From Thermoleophilaceae bacterium (GTDB taxonomy: Bacteria > Actinomycetota > Thermoleophilia > Solirubrobacterales > Thermoleophilaceae): a stretch of 9,043 nt of DNA. Shown here piece after piece: positions 1 through 6,801 of the stretch (the first letter of the stretch is position 1; the number at the start of each line of letters is the position of its first letter). The stretch covers positions 1 through 9,043 of the forward strand of contig JACCXP010000091.1 in the NCBI GenBank assembly GCA_013696905.1, given 5' to 3'. Made by a program: the position numbers and the translations under genes. The notes beneath the pieces were generated by a model that was given only the letters and a program-made list of their open reading frames with translations, made no database searches and was not told the origin of the DNA.

Positions 1-887
1 ACGCCAACCTGTTCCTCGGCTACCTCGCCGACGGAGTCGAGCTCGGCGGCCAGGTCAGCCTCGATCGCGGGCGCGCGGAGGAGGCGCTCGCCGCGGTCGG
101 CGGCGAGCTCGGCCTGGACGCGCTCGAGACGGCGCTCGGAGTGGTGCGGGTGGCGGACGCCGAGATGGTGCGCGCGCTACGCGTCATCAGCGTCGAGCGT
201 GGGCTCGACCCGCGCGACTTCGCGCTTGTGGCCTTCGGCGGAGCGGGCGGCATGCACGCGTGCTCGCTGGCGGAGGAGCTCGGCATGCGCACCGTGCTCG
301 TGCCGCGGGCGAGCGGCGTGCTGAGCGCGCTCGGGCTCGCGATCTCGGACCTTCGCCGCGACTACGCGAGCCCGTACCTGAGCGCGCTCGAAGATGTCGA
401 CGCGGGTGCCCTGGACGAGGCGTTCGAGGAGCTCCAGCGCCTCGCGGCCGGCGACCTCGACTCCCCGGAGCTCACCCGACGGGCAGACCTTCGCTATCGC
501 GGCCAGTCGTTCGAGCTCACCGTGGCGGCGGATGAGCCCCGAGAGCTCGCCGCGCGCTTCCACGACGCGCACGAGCGTCGCTACGGCTACCGCATGGAGG
601 AGGAGCCGGTAGAGCTCGTGTCGCTGCGCCTGATCGCCATCTCGCCGGTCGAGGCGCCCAAGCTGAGCGAGGAGGCGGTCGAGGGCGAGCCCGCCCCGGA
701 GCGCCGGCGGGCCTGCTTCGACGGCGACTGGCTCGAGATCGACGTGCGCGGGCGCGGAAGGATGGGGGAGGGGTCGGCGGTCGAGGGCCCGGCGATCGTC
801 GAGTTCTCCGAGGCGACCTGCGTCGTGCGCCCGGGCTGGCGCGGCGCGATCGACGGGGCGGGCACGCTCGTGCTCGAGCGCCCGTGA
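1..887 (+). CDS. hyuA: Hydantoinase/oxoprolinase subunit A (HyuA-like), C-terminal part, 5' truncated by window edge
   Basis: The frame is open from the first base to the TGA at 885-887. About 294 residues are visible, so the N-terminal half or more of a family usually near 650-700 residues lies outside the window. The first residues, ANLFLGYL, match the conserved DANxxLGxL stretch of the family. A block around residues 45-85 reads ALGVVRVA, then RVISVERGLDPRDF, then AFGGAGGMHA, which is the typical ATPase-fold glycine-rich segment (usually FGGAGPLHA). The rest is the usual C-terminal domain with ERRYGY near residue 192. In the family, the A subunit uses ATP to activate a cyclic amide or ketone substrate (hydantoin, N-methylhydantoin, 5-oxoproline, caprolactam, acetone), acting with the B subunit in the cytoplasm. 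It overlaps hyuB by 4 bases, so the two are almost certainly cotranslated. The substrate cannot be decided from this sequence. The ATG at 141 is internal and not the true start. Confidence 0.9.
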   Translation, partial: ANLFLGYLADGVELGGQVSLDRGRAEEALAAVGGELGLDALETALGVVRVADAEMVRALRVISVERGLDPRDFALVAFGGAGGMHACSLAEELGMRTVLVPRASGVLSALGLAISDLRRDYASPYLSALEDVDAGALDEAFEELQRLAAGDLDSPELTRRADLRYRGQSFELTVAADEPRELAARFHDAHERRYGYRMEEEPVELVSLRLIAISPVEAPKLSEEAVEGEPAPERRRACFDGDWLEIDVRGRGRMGEGSAVEGPAIVEFSEATCVVRPGWRGAIDGAGTLVLERP

Positions 888-2422
888 GCGAACAGCGGCT
901 CGACCCGGTCACGCTGTCGGTGCTCGCGAGCGCGCTCGCCGGCATCGCCGAGGAGATGGGCGCCGTGCTGATCAGGGGCGCCTACTCGTCGAACGTGAAG
1001 GAGCGCCGTGACTGCTCGACCGCGCTCTTCGACCGCGAGGGGCGGATGGTTGCCCAGGCCGAGCACATCCCGGTCCACCTCGGGGCGATGCCGGAGGCCG
1101 TGGCCGCGGTGATCGAGCGCGAGCCGGACCCCGGCGACGTCTTCATCGTCAACGACCCGTACTCGGGCGGCACGCACCTGCCGGACATCACGCTCGTCTC
1201 GCCGATCAGCCAGGCCGACGAGATCGTCGGCTTCGCCGTCACGCGCGCGCACCACTCCGACGTCGGTGGCATGCGCCCCGGGTCGATGCCGAGCGACTCA
1301 CGCGACCTCTACCAGGAGGGCCTCGTGATCCCGCCGCTGCGCCTGGTGCGCGCGGGCGAGTACGTACGCGACGTGCTCGACCTGATCCTCGCCAACGTGC
1401 GCACGCCTGAGGTCCGCCGCGGCGACCTTCGCGCCCAGATCGCGGCCAACCAGCTCGGCGAGCGCCGCCTGCGCGAGCTGATCGAGCGCCGCGGCAGGGA
1501 CACGGTGGGCGCCGCCTTCGAGGAGGTGCTCGCATACGCGGAGCGACGCACGCGCGAGGCGATCACCGAGCTGCCCGACGGCGAGTACGAGGCGGAGGAT
1601 CAGCTCGAGGGCGATGGCGTCTCCGATGAGGACGTGCCGATCCGGGTGCGTGCCGCGGTCGAGGGCGACTCGATCACGGTCGACTTCGAGGGCACCTCGG
1701 GCGCGGTGGCCGGCAACGTCAACTGCCCGCTGGCGGTCACCCGCTCGGCGTGCTACTTCGCCCTGCGGGTGCTGCTGCCCTCGGACCTGCCCGCGAACGC
1801 GGGGACATACGCGGCGCTCGACATCCGCGCGCCCGAGGGCAGCCTCGTGAACGCGCGGCCGCCCTCGGCCGTGGTGGCCGGCAACGTAGAGACGAGCCAG
1901 CGCGTGGCCGATGCCGTGCTGCTCGCGTTCGCCCGCGCGGTCGACCTGCCGGCCCAGGGCCAGGGCACGATGAACAACCTCATCATCGGCGGGCGCGGCT
2001 TCACCTACTACGAGACGATCGGCGGCGGCCAGGGCGCGAGCGCCACGGGTGCTGGCGCCTCGGGCGTGCACGTGGGCATGAGCAACACGCTCAACACTCC
2101 CGTGGAGGCGCTCGAGCTCGAGTACCCGATGCGCGTCGAGCGCTACGAGCTCGAGTACGGCTCGGGCGGCGCCGGGAAGCACTACGGCGGCGACGGCATC
2201 GAGCGCGCCGTACGGGTGCTCGAGCCGGCCAGCCTCTCCCTGCTCACGGACCGCCGCCGCCACGGGCCGCGCGGCGCCGCCGGTGGCGAGCCCGGGCGCG
2301 CGGGGCGCAACTCGCTGAACGGCGAGGAGCTGCCGCCAAAGGCCGGGCGGGAGCTCGCCGCGGGAGACGTGGTCAGCGTCAGGACTCCCGGCGGTGGCGG
2401 CTACGGCGAGGTAGCCGGCTGA
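884..2422 (+). CDS. hyuB: Hydantoinase/oxoprolinase subunit B (HyuB-like), complete
   Basis: This is a complete 512-residue protein, close to the usual B-subunit length. The GTG start at 884 lies in a GTGA overlap with the hyuA stop; no clear Shine-Dalgarno is seen, so translation probably depends on hyuA. Family motifs appear in order: ERRDCSTALFD (40-50), HIPVHLGAMP (61-70), NDPYSGGTHLPD (90-101), RAHHSDVGG (121-129), then DLYQEGLVIPP (141-151). Later come a GGGQGASATGAGASG glycine loop, SNTLNTPVEALE, YGSGGAGKHYGGDG, and a C-terminal PGGGGYGE (502-509). In the family this subunit pairs with HyuA for ATP-dependent opening of cyclic amides or related reactions. The Asp and His residues of the THLPD and AHHSD segments are the best candidates for the metal/catalytic site (inference). 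Possible identities include N-methylhydantoinase, 5-oxoprolinase, caprolactamase and acetone carboxylase-like enzymes, which sequence reading alone does not separate. Confidence 0.92.
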   Translation: MSEQRLDPVTLSVLASALAGIAEEMGAVLIRGAYSSNVKERRDCSTALFDREGRMVAQAEHIPVHLGAMPEAVAAVIEREPDPGDVFIVNDPYSGGTHLPDITLVSPISQADEIVGFAVTRAHHSDVGGMRPGSMPSDSRDLYQEGLVIPPLRLVRAGEYVRDVLDLILANVRTPEVRRGDLRAQIAANQLGERRLRELIERRGRDTVGAAFEEVLAYAERRTREAITELPDGEYEAEDQLEGDGVSDEDVPIRVRAAVEGDSITVDFEGTSGAVAGNVNCPLAVTRSACYFALRVLLPSDLPANAGTYAALDIRAPEGSLVNARPPSAVVAGNVETSQRVADAVLLAFARAVDLPAQGQGTMNNLIIGGRGFTYYETIGGGQGASATGAGASGVHVGMSNTLNTPVEALELEYPMRVERYELEYGSGGAGKHYGGDGIERAVRVLEPASLSLLTDRRRHGPRGAAGGEPGRAGRNSLNGEELPPKAGRELAAGDVVSVRTPGGGGYGEVAG

Positions 2423-2435
2423 AGGAACTACCGCT

Positions 2436-3311
2436 ATGCGGGCGAATCAGATGCCCGTGGCCCTCGCCGGCACCGCCGCCCTAACCCTGTCTGCCGAGAT
2501 CCGCCGGCGCTTCGACGAGTTCTCGCGCTCGCAGAAGGACGTCGGCCAGTACATCGTCGACCACCTCGACGAGACGGCCTTCCACACCGCCGAGGAGCTG
2601 GCCCGCCGCGCCAGCACGTCCAGCTCGACGGTCGTGCGCTTCGCCCAGGCGCTCGGGTTCGAGGGCTTCCCGCAGCTCCAGACCGCGGCCCGCGACGAGT
2701 ACCGCCGCTCGCGCGAGCAAGCCACGCCCGACGTCGACCAGATGATGGCTCCGCCGCTCTTCCCGATCGACCAGACCGAGTTCGAGGCGGCGCTCGCGGC
2801 CGACCATACGAACGTCGAGGACACGGCGCGCAAGGTCGATCGCGAGGAGGTGGCCGCCGCGGTCGACCTGATTGCGAGCTCCGAGCGCGTGCTCGTCTGC
2901 GGGGCAGACCAGATGGCGTTCTTCGCCTCCTACCTACGGCACCTGCTGATGCTGCTCGACCTGCGCTGCGAGGTCGTCGCAAGCCCCAGCCAGGAGGGGC
3001 TCGCGCGGTTGGGGCGGATCGACGCCGCGACGCTCGTGATCGGCTTCTCCGCCGGTCGCCCGCACCCGCTTGTGCTGCGCGCGCTCAAGTTCGCACGCCA
3101 CCGCGGCGCGCGCACTATCGCCTTCGCAGACGCCACGCTCTCCGAGGTCGCCCGCCTGGCCGACCATCGCCTCTACTACTCCTCCAACAGCCCGACGTTC
3201 GTGCGCTCCCACACTGCCCTGCTCGGGATGATCCAGGCGCTCGCCTACGCCGTGTACGCGAAGGACGAGCCCGCCTACGCCGAGCGGATCAAGGCCTTCC
3301 GGCTCAAGTAG
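2436..3311 (+). CDS. RpiR/MurR-family transcriptional regulator (HTH plus SIS domain)
   Basis: The protein has 291 residues, normal for the family (about 280-300). The ATG at 2436 is preceded by AAGGA at 2422-2426 with 9 bases spacing, which favours it over the in-frame ATG at 2451. Residues about 20-95 form the RpiR-type helix-turn-helix, with [26 protein letters not shown], the recognition helix [15 protein letters not shown] (61-75) and EGFPQLQ. Residues about 135-275 form a SIS (sugar isomerase) domain with [10 protein letters not shown] (151-160), [11 protein letters not shown] (199-209) and [17 protein letters not shown] (216-232). Such regulators usually bind phosphosugars through the SIS domain. 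Here the usual GxGxS-type loop reads CGADQM, so the serine expected to contact phosphate is not evident. The gene starts 13 bases after hyuB and ends 20 bases before pdxS. It may control hyuAB, pdxST or itself; sequence alone does not say which. Confidence 0.9.
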   Translation: MRANQMPVALAGTAALTLSAEIRRRFDEFSRSQKDVGQYIVDHLDETAFHTAEELARRASTSSSTVVRFAQALGFEGFPQLQTAARDEYRRSREQATPDVDQMMAPPLFPIDQTEFEAALAADHTNVEDTARKVDREEVAAAVDLIASSERVLVCGADQMAFFASYLRHLLMLLDLRCEVVASPSQEGLARLGRIDAATLVIGFSAGRPHPLVLRALKFARHRGARTIAFADATLSEVARLADHRLYYSSNSPTFVRSHTALLGMIQALAYAVYAKDEPAYAERIKAFRLK

Positions 3312-3318
3312 CCGCTAG

Positions 3319-3324
3319 TAACAT
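3319..3324 (+). promoter_or_regulatory. Candidate -10 element (TAACAT) for a leaderless pdxS transcript
   Basis: TAACAT fits the actinobacterial -10 pattern TANNNT and ends 7 bases before the GTG of pdxS at 3332. That places the expected transcription start at or next to the start codon. There is no Shine-Dalgarno in the 20-base gap after rpiR. No convincing -35 is seen; at 17-base spacing the sequence is TTCCGG, inside the end of the rpiR gene. If real, it gives pdxST its own start independent of the upstream genes. Confidence 0.45.
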
Positions 3325-3331
3325 CAACGGC

Positions 3332-4216
3332 GTGAGGGACACCGCCACCTTCCGCGTCAAGTCGGGCCTGGCCGAGATGCTGAAGGGCGGCGTGATCATG
3401 GACGTGGTCACCGCCGAGCAGGCGCGCGTCGCCGAGTCCGCGGGCGCGGTCGCTGTGATGGCGCTCGAGCGCGTGCCGGCCGACATCCGCTCCGCGGGCG
3501 GAGTCGCGCGCATGTCGAACCCCTCGATGGTCGAGGAGATCCAGTCCGCCGTCACGATCCCCGTGATGGCAAAGGCGCGCATCGGCCACATCGTCGAGGC
3601 CCAGGTGCTCGAGGCGCTCGAGATCGACTACATCGACGAGTCCGAGGTGCTGACTCCCGCCGACGAGGCGCACCACATCGACAAGTGGCGCTTCAAGGTG
3701 CCGTTCGTCTGCGGGGCGACGAACCTCGGTGAGGCGCTCCGCCGCATCGGGGAGGGCGCCGCGATGGTCCGAACCAAGGGCGAGGCCGGCACCGGCAACG
3801 TCGTCGAGGCCGTGCGCCACATGCGCGCGATCCGTGGCGAGCTGCGGCGGCTCGCCGCGCTCGACGAGGCGGAGCTCGCGACCGCGGCCAAGACCCTCGC
3901 CGCTCCGCTCGACCTCGTGCGTGCCGTGGCGGAGACGGGCAAGCTGCCGGTGGTCAACTTCTCGGCCGGAGGCATCGCGACCCCGGCCGACGCCGCCCTG
4001 ATGATGACGCTCGGTGCGGAGGGCGTCTTCGTCGGCTCGGGCATCTTCAAGTCCGAGGACCCCGACCGCACCGCCGCGGCGATCGTCGAGGCGACGACCC
4101 ATTACGAAGACCCCGCGCGCGTGCTCGGTGCCTCGCGCGGCCTCGGGGCGGCGATGTCGGGCATCGAGATATCGACGCTCGAAGAGTCAGGCCTGATCCA
4201 GCACCGCGGCTGGTAG
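3332..4216 (+). CDS. pdxS: Pyridoxal 5'-phosphate synthase lyase subunit PdxS
   Basis: The protein has 294 residues, the normal length for PdxS (SNZ/PDX1 family). It condenses ribose-5-phosphate (or ribulose-5-phosphate), glyceraldehyde-3-phosphate and ammonia into PLP on a TIM barrel, forming a dodecamer that docks PdxT. Numbering from the GTG start matches the Bacillus enzyme exactly at key residues: Asp24 in GGVIMDV, Lys81 in VMAKARIGH (the imine-forming lysine) and Lys149 in [11 protein letters not shown] (the second lysine, relaying the intermediate). The phosphate-binding C-terminal part shows [14 protein letters not shown] and [14 protein letters not shown]. This agreement supports the GTG at 3332 as the start. 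The pdxT GTG lies 6 bases after the stop, so the two are surely an operon. A TAACAT box 7 bases upstream suggests a leaderless message. Nothing looks truncated or unusual. Confidence 0.98.
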   Translation: MRDTATFRVKSGLAEMLKGGVIMDVVTAEQARVAESAGAVAVMALERVPADIRSAGGVARMSNPSMVEEIQSAVTIPVMAKARIGHIVEAQVLEALEIDYIDESEVLTPADEAHHIDKWRFKVPFVCGATNLGEALRRIGEGAAMVRTKGEAGTGNVVEAVRHMRAIRGELRRLAALDEAELATAAKTLAAPLDLVRAVAETGKLPVVNFSAGGIATPADAALMMTLGAEGVFVGSGIFKSEDPDRTAAAIVEATTHYEDPARVLGASRGLGAAMSGIEISTLEESGLIQHRGW

Positions 4217-4222
4217 CCGACC

Positions 4223-4795
4223 GTGCTGGTCGGGGTGCTCGCCCTCCAGGGTGACTTCGAGGCGCACGCGCGCGTGCTCGGCGAGCTCGGCGCCGAGGTG
4301 CGAGAGGTGCGCACGCCGGCAGGGCTCCAGGGTCTCGACGGCCTCGTGATGCCGGGCGGCGAGTCGACCACCATGACGCTCGCGATCGAGCGTGAAGGCC
4401 TCGCGCAGCCGCTGCGCGCCCTGGTGGCGGCGGGCACCCCGACACTTGGGACGTGCGCCGGGATGATCATGCTCGACTCAGATCACCTCGGCCTGCTCGA
4501 CGTGCGTACGCGGCGCAACGCCTTCGGCCGCCAGGTCTCGTCGTTCGAGACCGATCTGGCGCTCGGTGCGCTCGCCAATGGTGGCGGGCCGCTGCGCGCG
4601 ATCTTCATCCGCGCTCCGTGGGTGGAGGCGCACGGAGCCGGCGTCGAGGTGCTTGCCGAGGTCGACGGCCATCCCGTGGCCGTGCGCGAGGGCAATGTCC
4701 TGGCCGTCGCCTTCCACCCCGAGCTGAGCGGCGACCGCCGCCTGCACGCGTGGCTGATCGGGCGGATTAGGCAATCGGAAGGGGACCGATCGTGA
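4223..4795 (+). CDS. pdxT: Pyridoxal 5'-phosphate synthase glutaminase subunit PdxT
   Basis: The protein has 190 residues, normal for this class-I glutaminase (SNO/PDX2 family). It hydrolyses glutamine and channels ammonia to PdxS. The N-terminus VGVLALQGDFEAH is diagnostic. The PGGEST loop (44-49) forms the oxyanion/substrate site. The nucleophile is Cys78 in LGTCAGMI, and the other triad members are His165 and Glu167 in AFHPEL. RNAFGRQVSSFE and FIRAPWVE are also family signatures. The GTG start at 4223 is 6 bases after the pdxS stop and gives the family N-terminus directly, so it is chosen although no strong Shine-Dalgarno is present; coupling to pdxS is likely. The 3' end overlaps the M29 aminopeptidase start by 4 bases (GTGA at 4792-4795), extending the pdxST transcript into that gene. 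Confidence 0.98.
   Translation: MLVGVLALQGDFEAHARVLGELGAEVREVRTPAGLQGLDGLVMPGGESTTMTLAIEREGLAQPLRALVAAGTPTLGTCAGMIMLDSDHLGLLDVRTRRNAFGRQVSSFETDLALGALANGGGPLRAIFIRAPWVEAHGAGVEVLAEVDGHPVAVREGNVLAVAFHPELSGDRRLHAWLIGRIRQSEGDRS
4777..4784 (+). promoter_or_regulatory. Ribosome binding site of the M29 aminopeptidase gene
   Basis: GGAAGGGG lies within the end of pdxT, 7 bases before the GTG at 4792. It is one of the few clear purine-rich ribosome binding sites in this window and supports that start over internal candidates. Confidence 0.6.
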
Positions 4796-5895
4796 GAGAC
4801 CAGCGAGCCGAGCGCCTGGCGCAGATTCTCGTGCGCTACTCGACCAGGGTCGGTAAGGGCGACACGTGCGTGATTCAGTCGACCACCAACGCCGAGCCGC
4901 TCGTGCAGGCGCTGTACGAGGAGGTGCTGCGCGCCGGCGGGCTCCCGATCATGGCGCTCACGCCCGAGGCCGCGGCGCCCGCGCTCTACGAGCTCGCCTC
5001 AGACGACCAGCTCGACTGGATTGCGCCGACCTCGATGTGGGCTGCCGAGCACGCCGACGTGAGGATCGCCGTGATGGCCGACGCCAACACGCACGAGCTC
5101 TCCCAGGCGGACCCCAGGAAGCAGGCGCGCGTGCAGAAGGCGCGCAAGCCGATGCTCGAGACCGTCATGCGCCGCTCGGCCGCGGGCGAGCATCGCTGGT
5201 CGCTGACGCTCTTTCCCACCCTCGCCTATGCGGCTGACGCCGGCATGTCGCTCGCCCGCTACGAGGACTTTTTCTACGCCGCCTGCCTGACCGACGACCC
5301 GGACCCCCTGACCGCCTGGCGGCGCCAATCCGACGAGGTACGTCGCCTGACCGAGTGGATCCAGGGTCGCGAGGAGGTTCACATCCAGGCGCCGGGCACC
5401 GACATCCGCCTGAACGTCTCGGGCCGCACGTTCGTGCCCTGCTACGGCCAGCACAACATGCCCGACGGCGAGTTCTTCACCGGCCCGCACGAGGACGGGG
5501 TCGACGGCGAGGTCAGCTTCTCCTTCCCGGCCGCGTACGCGGGTCGCGAGGTTGCGGGGGTGCGCCTGCGCTTCGAGGCCGGGAAGGTGGTGGACGCCTC
5601 GGCGGAGCAAGGCGAGGACTACCTGCTCGAGACGCTCGACACAGACGCCGGGGCCCGGCACCTGGGCGAGCTCGGGATCGGCACCAATTACGGGATCACG
5701 ACCGCCACCAAGGAAATCCTGCTCGACGAGAAGATCGGTGGCACCGCGCATATGGCGATCGGCGCGAGCTACCCGGAGACCGGTGGCACCAACGACTCCG
5801 CCGTGCATTGGGACATGGTCTGCGACCTTCGCCAGGGCGGCTCGATCACGGTGGACGGCGAGCAGCTGCAGCGCGACGGGCGCTTCGTCGTCTGA
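4792..5895 (+). CDS. M29-family metallo-aminopeptidase (AmpS/aminopeptidase II-like)
   Basis: The protein has 367 residues, somewhat shorter than the roughly 410 of characterised AmpS/AmpT/PepS enzymes. M29 enzymes are cytoplasmic two-metal exopeptidases that remove N-terminal residues from peptides. Likely metal ligands, by family motif, are Glu227 in NMPDGEFFT, Glu293 in ARHLGELGIG, His320 in GTAHMAIG, and His339 and Asp341 in SAVHWDMV. The 66-residue spacing between the two glutamates agrees with that remembered for AmpS. The N-terminal domain shows ERLAQILVRYSTRVGKGD and EEVLRAGGLP, also typical. The start is set by the GTGA overlap with pdxT and the GGAAGGGG site before it. Cotranscription with pdxST is expected. 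No functional link between this peptidase and PLP synthesis is established, so the pairing may be lineage-specific gene order. No signal peptide is seen. Substrate preference is unknown. Confidence 0.92.
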   Translation: MRDQRAERLAQILVRYSTRVGKGDTCVIQSTTNAEPLVQALYEEVLRAGGLPIMALTPEAAAPALYELASDDQLDWIAPTSMWAAEHADVRIAVMADANTHELSQADPRKQARVQKARKPMLETVMRRSAAGEHRWSLTLFPTLAYAADAGMSLARYEDFFYAACLTDDPDPLTAWRRQSDEVRRLTEWIQGREEVHIQAPGTDIRLNVSGRTFVPCYGQHNMPDGEFFTGPHEDGVDGEVSFSFPAAYAGREVAGVRLRFEAGKVVDASAEQGEDYLLETLDTDAGARHLGELGIGTNYGITTATKEILLDEKIGGTAHMAIGASYPETGGTNDSAVHWDMVCDLRQGGSITVDGEQLQRDGRFVV

Positions 5896-5953
5896 GCGCC
5901 CGCTCTCAATGCTCGGATCACGAGATCGCGCTGCTCGAGCGCCTTGACCGTCA

Positions 5954-5969
5954 CCGAGCCGGAGCTCGG
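5954..5969 (+). terminator. Weak hairpin candidate downstream of the pdxST-aminopeptidase operon
   Basis: CCGAGC pairs with GCTCGG around the loop CGGA, 58 bases after the aminopeptidase stop. No T tract follows, so intrinsic termination is doubtful; short GC hairpins are common by chance at this base composition. Confidence 0.2.
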
Positions 5970-6019
5970 GCAGCTCGAGTCGCTCGGCCACCCCACCCAT
6001 AACGCCCGCCCCCGCTTCG

Positions 6020-6025
6020 TACACT
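6020..6025 (+). promoter_or_regulatory. -10 element (TACACT) for a leaderless yebC transcript
   Basis: TACACT fits TANNNT and is followed by exactly 6 bases and then the ATG of yebC at 6032. Transcription would therefore begin at the A of the start codon. No Shine-Dalgarno occurs upstream of that ATG, which agrees with leaderless translation, common in actinobacteria. No -35 match is recognisable at 16-18 bases upstream. Confidence 0.55.
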
Positions 6026-6031
6026 GATCGC

Positions 6032-6781
6032 ATGTCCGGCCACTCGAAATGGTCCTCGATCAAGCACAAGAAGGGCGCCGCCGACGCCAAGCGCGGCGCC
6101 TTGTTCACGAAGCTTGCGCGCGCGATCCAGGTCGCCGCTAAGGAAGGTGGGGGGGACCCCGCAGGCAATGCCGCGCTCGGCAACGCCGTCCAGAAGGCGA
6201 AGGACGCGCGCATGCCGAAGGACAACATCGAACGCGCGATCGCCAAGGGCACGGGCGCGGACTCAGACGCCGCGGCGTTCGAGTCGGTCGTGTACGAGGG
6301 CTACGGGCCGGGCGGCGTCGCGATCCTCGTCGAGGCGCTCACCGACAACCGCAATCGCACCGGCTCAGAGGTCAGGCATGCCTTCAGCCGCAACGCCGGC
6401 AGCCTTGGTGAGCCGGGATCGGTCGCCTGGCTGTTCGAGAAGAAGGGCCTCGTCCTCGTCGACGCCGAGCGCTACTCAGAGGACGACGCGATGGTGGCGA
6501 TCGATGCGGGCGCCGAGGATGTGCTGGCCGACGAGAGCGTCTTCGAGGTGGTCACGGCGCCGGGCGATCTCGCCGCGGTGCGGGAGGCGCTCGAGCAGGC
6601 GGGTGTCGAGCTCGAGTCGGCGGAGCTCACGATGCGCCCGACGACGCGCGTCGAGGTCGAGGAGCAGCAGGTCGCGGGGCTCCTGCGCCTGCTCGAGGGG
6701 CTCGAGGAGCACGACGACGTCGTCGCGGTCAACGCCAACTTCGACGTCGACGCCGCGGTCCTGGAGCGCGTCACGGCCTAA
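6032..6781 (+). CDS. yebC: YebC/PmpR/TACO1-family protein
   Basis: The protein has 249 residues, the usual family length (about 240-250). The N-terminus MSGHSKWSSIKHKK is the hallmark (usually MAGHSKWANIKHRK). It is followed by KLARAIQVAAKEGGGDP, KAKDARMPKDNIERAIAKG (about 55-73), YEGYGPGGVAILVEALTDNRNRT (about 87-109) and the GSVAWLFEKKG segment. The C-terminal domain has ELTMRPTT and ends in an acidic NANFDVD. The family was long annotated as a DNA-binding regulator (PmpR, YebC). More recent work on family members and on mitochondrial TACO1 supports a ribosome-associated role in translation of difficult sequences such as proline stretches. The exact role here is not shown. It often lies just upstream of ruvC in bacteria, but here an antisense gene separates them. 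A run of seven G at about 6149-6155 encodes Gly-Gly and the frame is intact. Confidence 0.97.
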   Translation: MSGHSKWSSIKHKKGAADAKRGALFTKLARAIQVAAKEGGGDPAGNAALGNAVQKAKDARMPKDNIERAIAKGTGADSDAAAFESVVYEGYGPGGVAILVEALTDNRNRTGSEVRHAFSRNAGSLGEPGSVAWLFEKKGLVLVDAERYSEDDAMVAIDAGAEDVLADESVFEVVTAPGDLAAVREALEQAGVELESAELTMRPTTRVEVEEQQVAGLLRLLEGLEEHDDVVAVNANFDVDAAVLERVTA

Positions 6782-6801
6782 GCCTGGATCCAGCCTAAGC
6801 C
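6776..6801. repeat. Nine-base direct repeat flanking a ten-base palindrome
   Basis: GCCTAAGCC occurs at 6776-6784 and again at 6793-6801, and the perfect palindrome CTGGATCCAG spans 6784-6793 between them. The first copy contains the TAA stop of yebC. The second contains CTA, the complement of the TAG stop of the minus-strand membrane protein gene. It may be part of a shared 3'-end element, or a small local duplication. Confidence 0.6.

Larger units (their letters stand above)
5896..6031 (+). other. Intergenic spacer between the aminopeptidase gene and yebC
   Basis: This 136-base gap is the longest non-coding stretch in the window. It contains a 6-bp stem with a 4-base loop (CCGAGC at 5954-5959, GCTCGG at 5964-5969) without a following T run. 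That could be a weak terminator for the pdxST operon, or chance in GC-rich DNA. Near its end is the yebC -10 candidate at 6020-6025. A short in-frame run from TTG 5944 to the TGA at 6025-6027 has no ribosome binding site and is not called as a gene. Confidence 0.5.

Noticed and set aside
2109..2160. Repeated CTCGAG-rich sequence in hyuB
   Set aside because: It encodes the Leu-Glu-rich family segments ELEY and YELEY; the DNA repetition follows from codon choice and protein sequence and not from an inserted repeat.
1298..2263. 321-codon minus-strand open frame opposite hyuB
   Set aside because: It is His/Arg/Ala-rich with no recognisable motifs and is fully covered by hyuB; a mirror frame of the real gene.
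3275..4102. 275-codon minus-strand open frame opposite pdxS
   Set aside because: It covers a gene whose catalytic residues are all in place on the plus strand; composition is typical of an antisense shadow.
5944..6027. Small open frame of 27 codons from TTG, ending 5 bases before yebC
   Set aside because: It has no ribosome binding site, a rare start, and is in the read-through frame of the aminopeptidase. The TTGACC at its start looks like a -35 but lies about 70 bases from the yebC -10, too far to act with it.
6149..6155. Run of seven G inside yebC as a possible phase-variation tract
   Set aside because: The frame is intact and the run encodes Gly codons in a normally glycine-containing part of the family; a single run of seven in GC-rich DNA is not strong evidence of slippage control.
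4999..6252. 417-codon open frame on the minus strand opposite the aminopeptidase gene and yebC
   Set aside because: It lies antisense to a well-supported M29 gene and the start of yebC, its protein is low in family-like motifs, and long antisense frames are expected in GC-rich DNA with GC-biased third codon positions.
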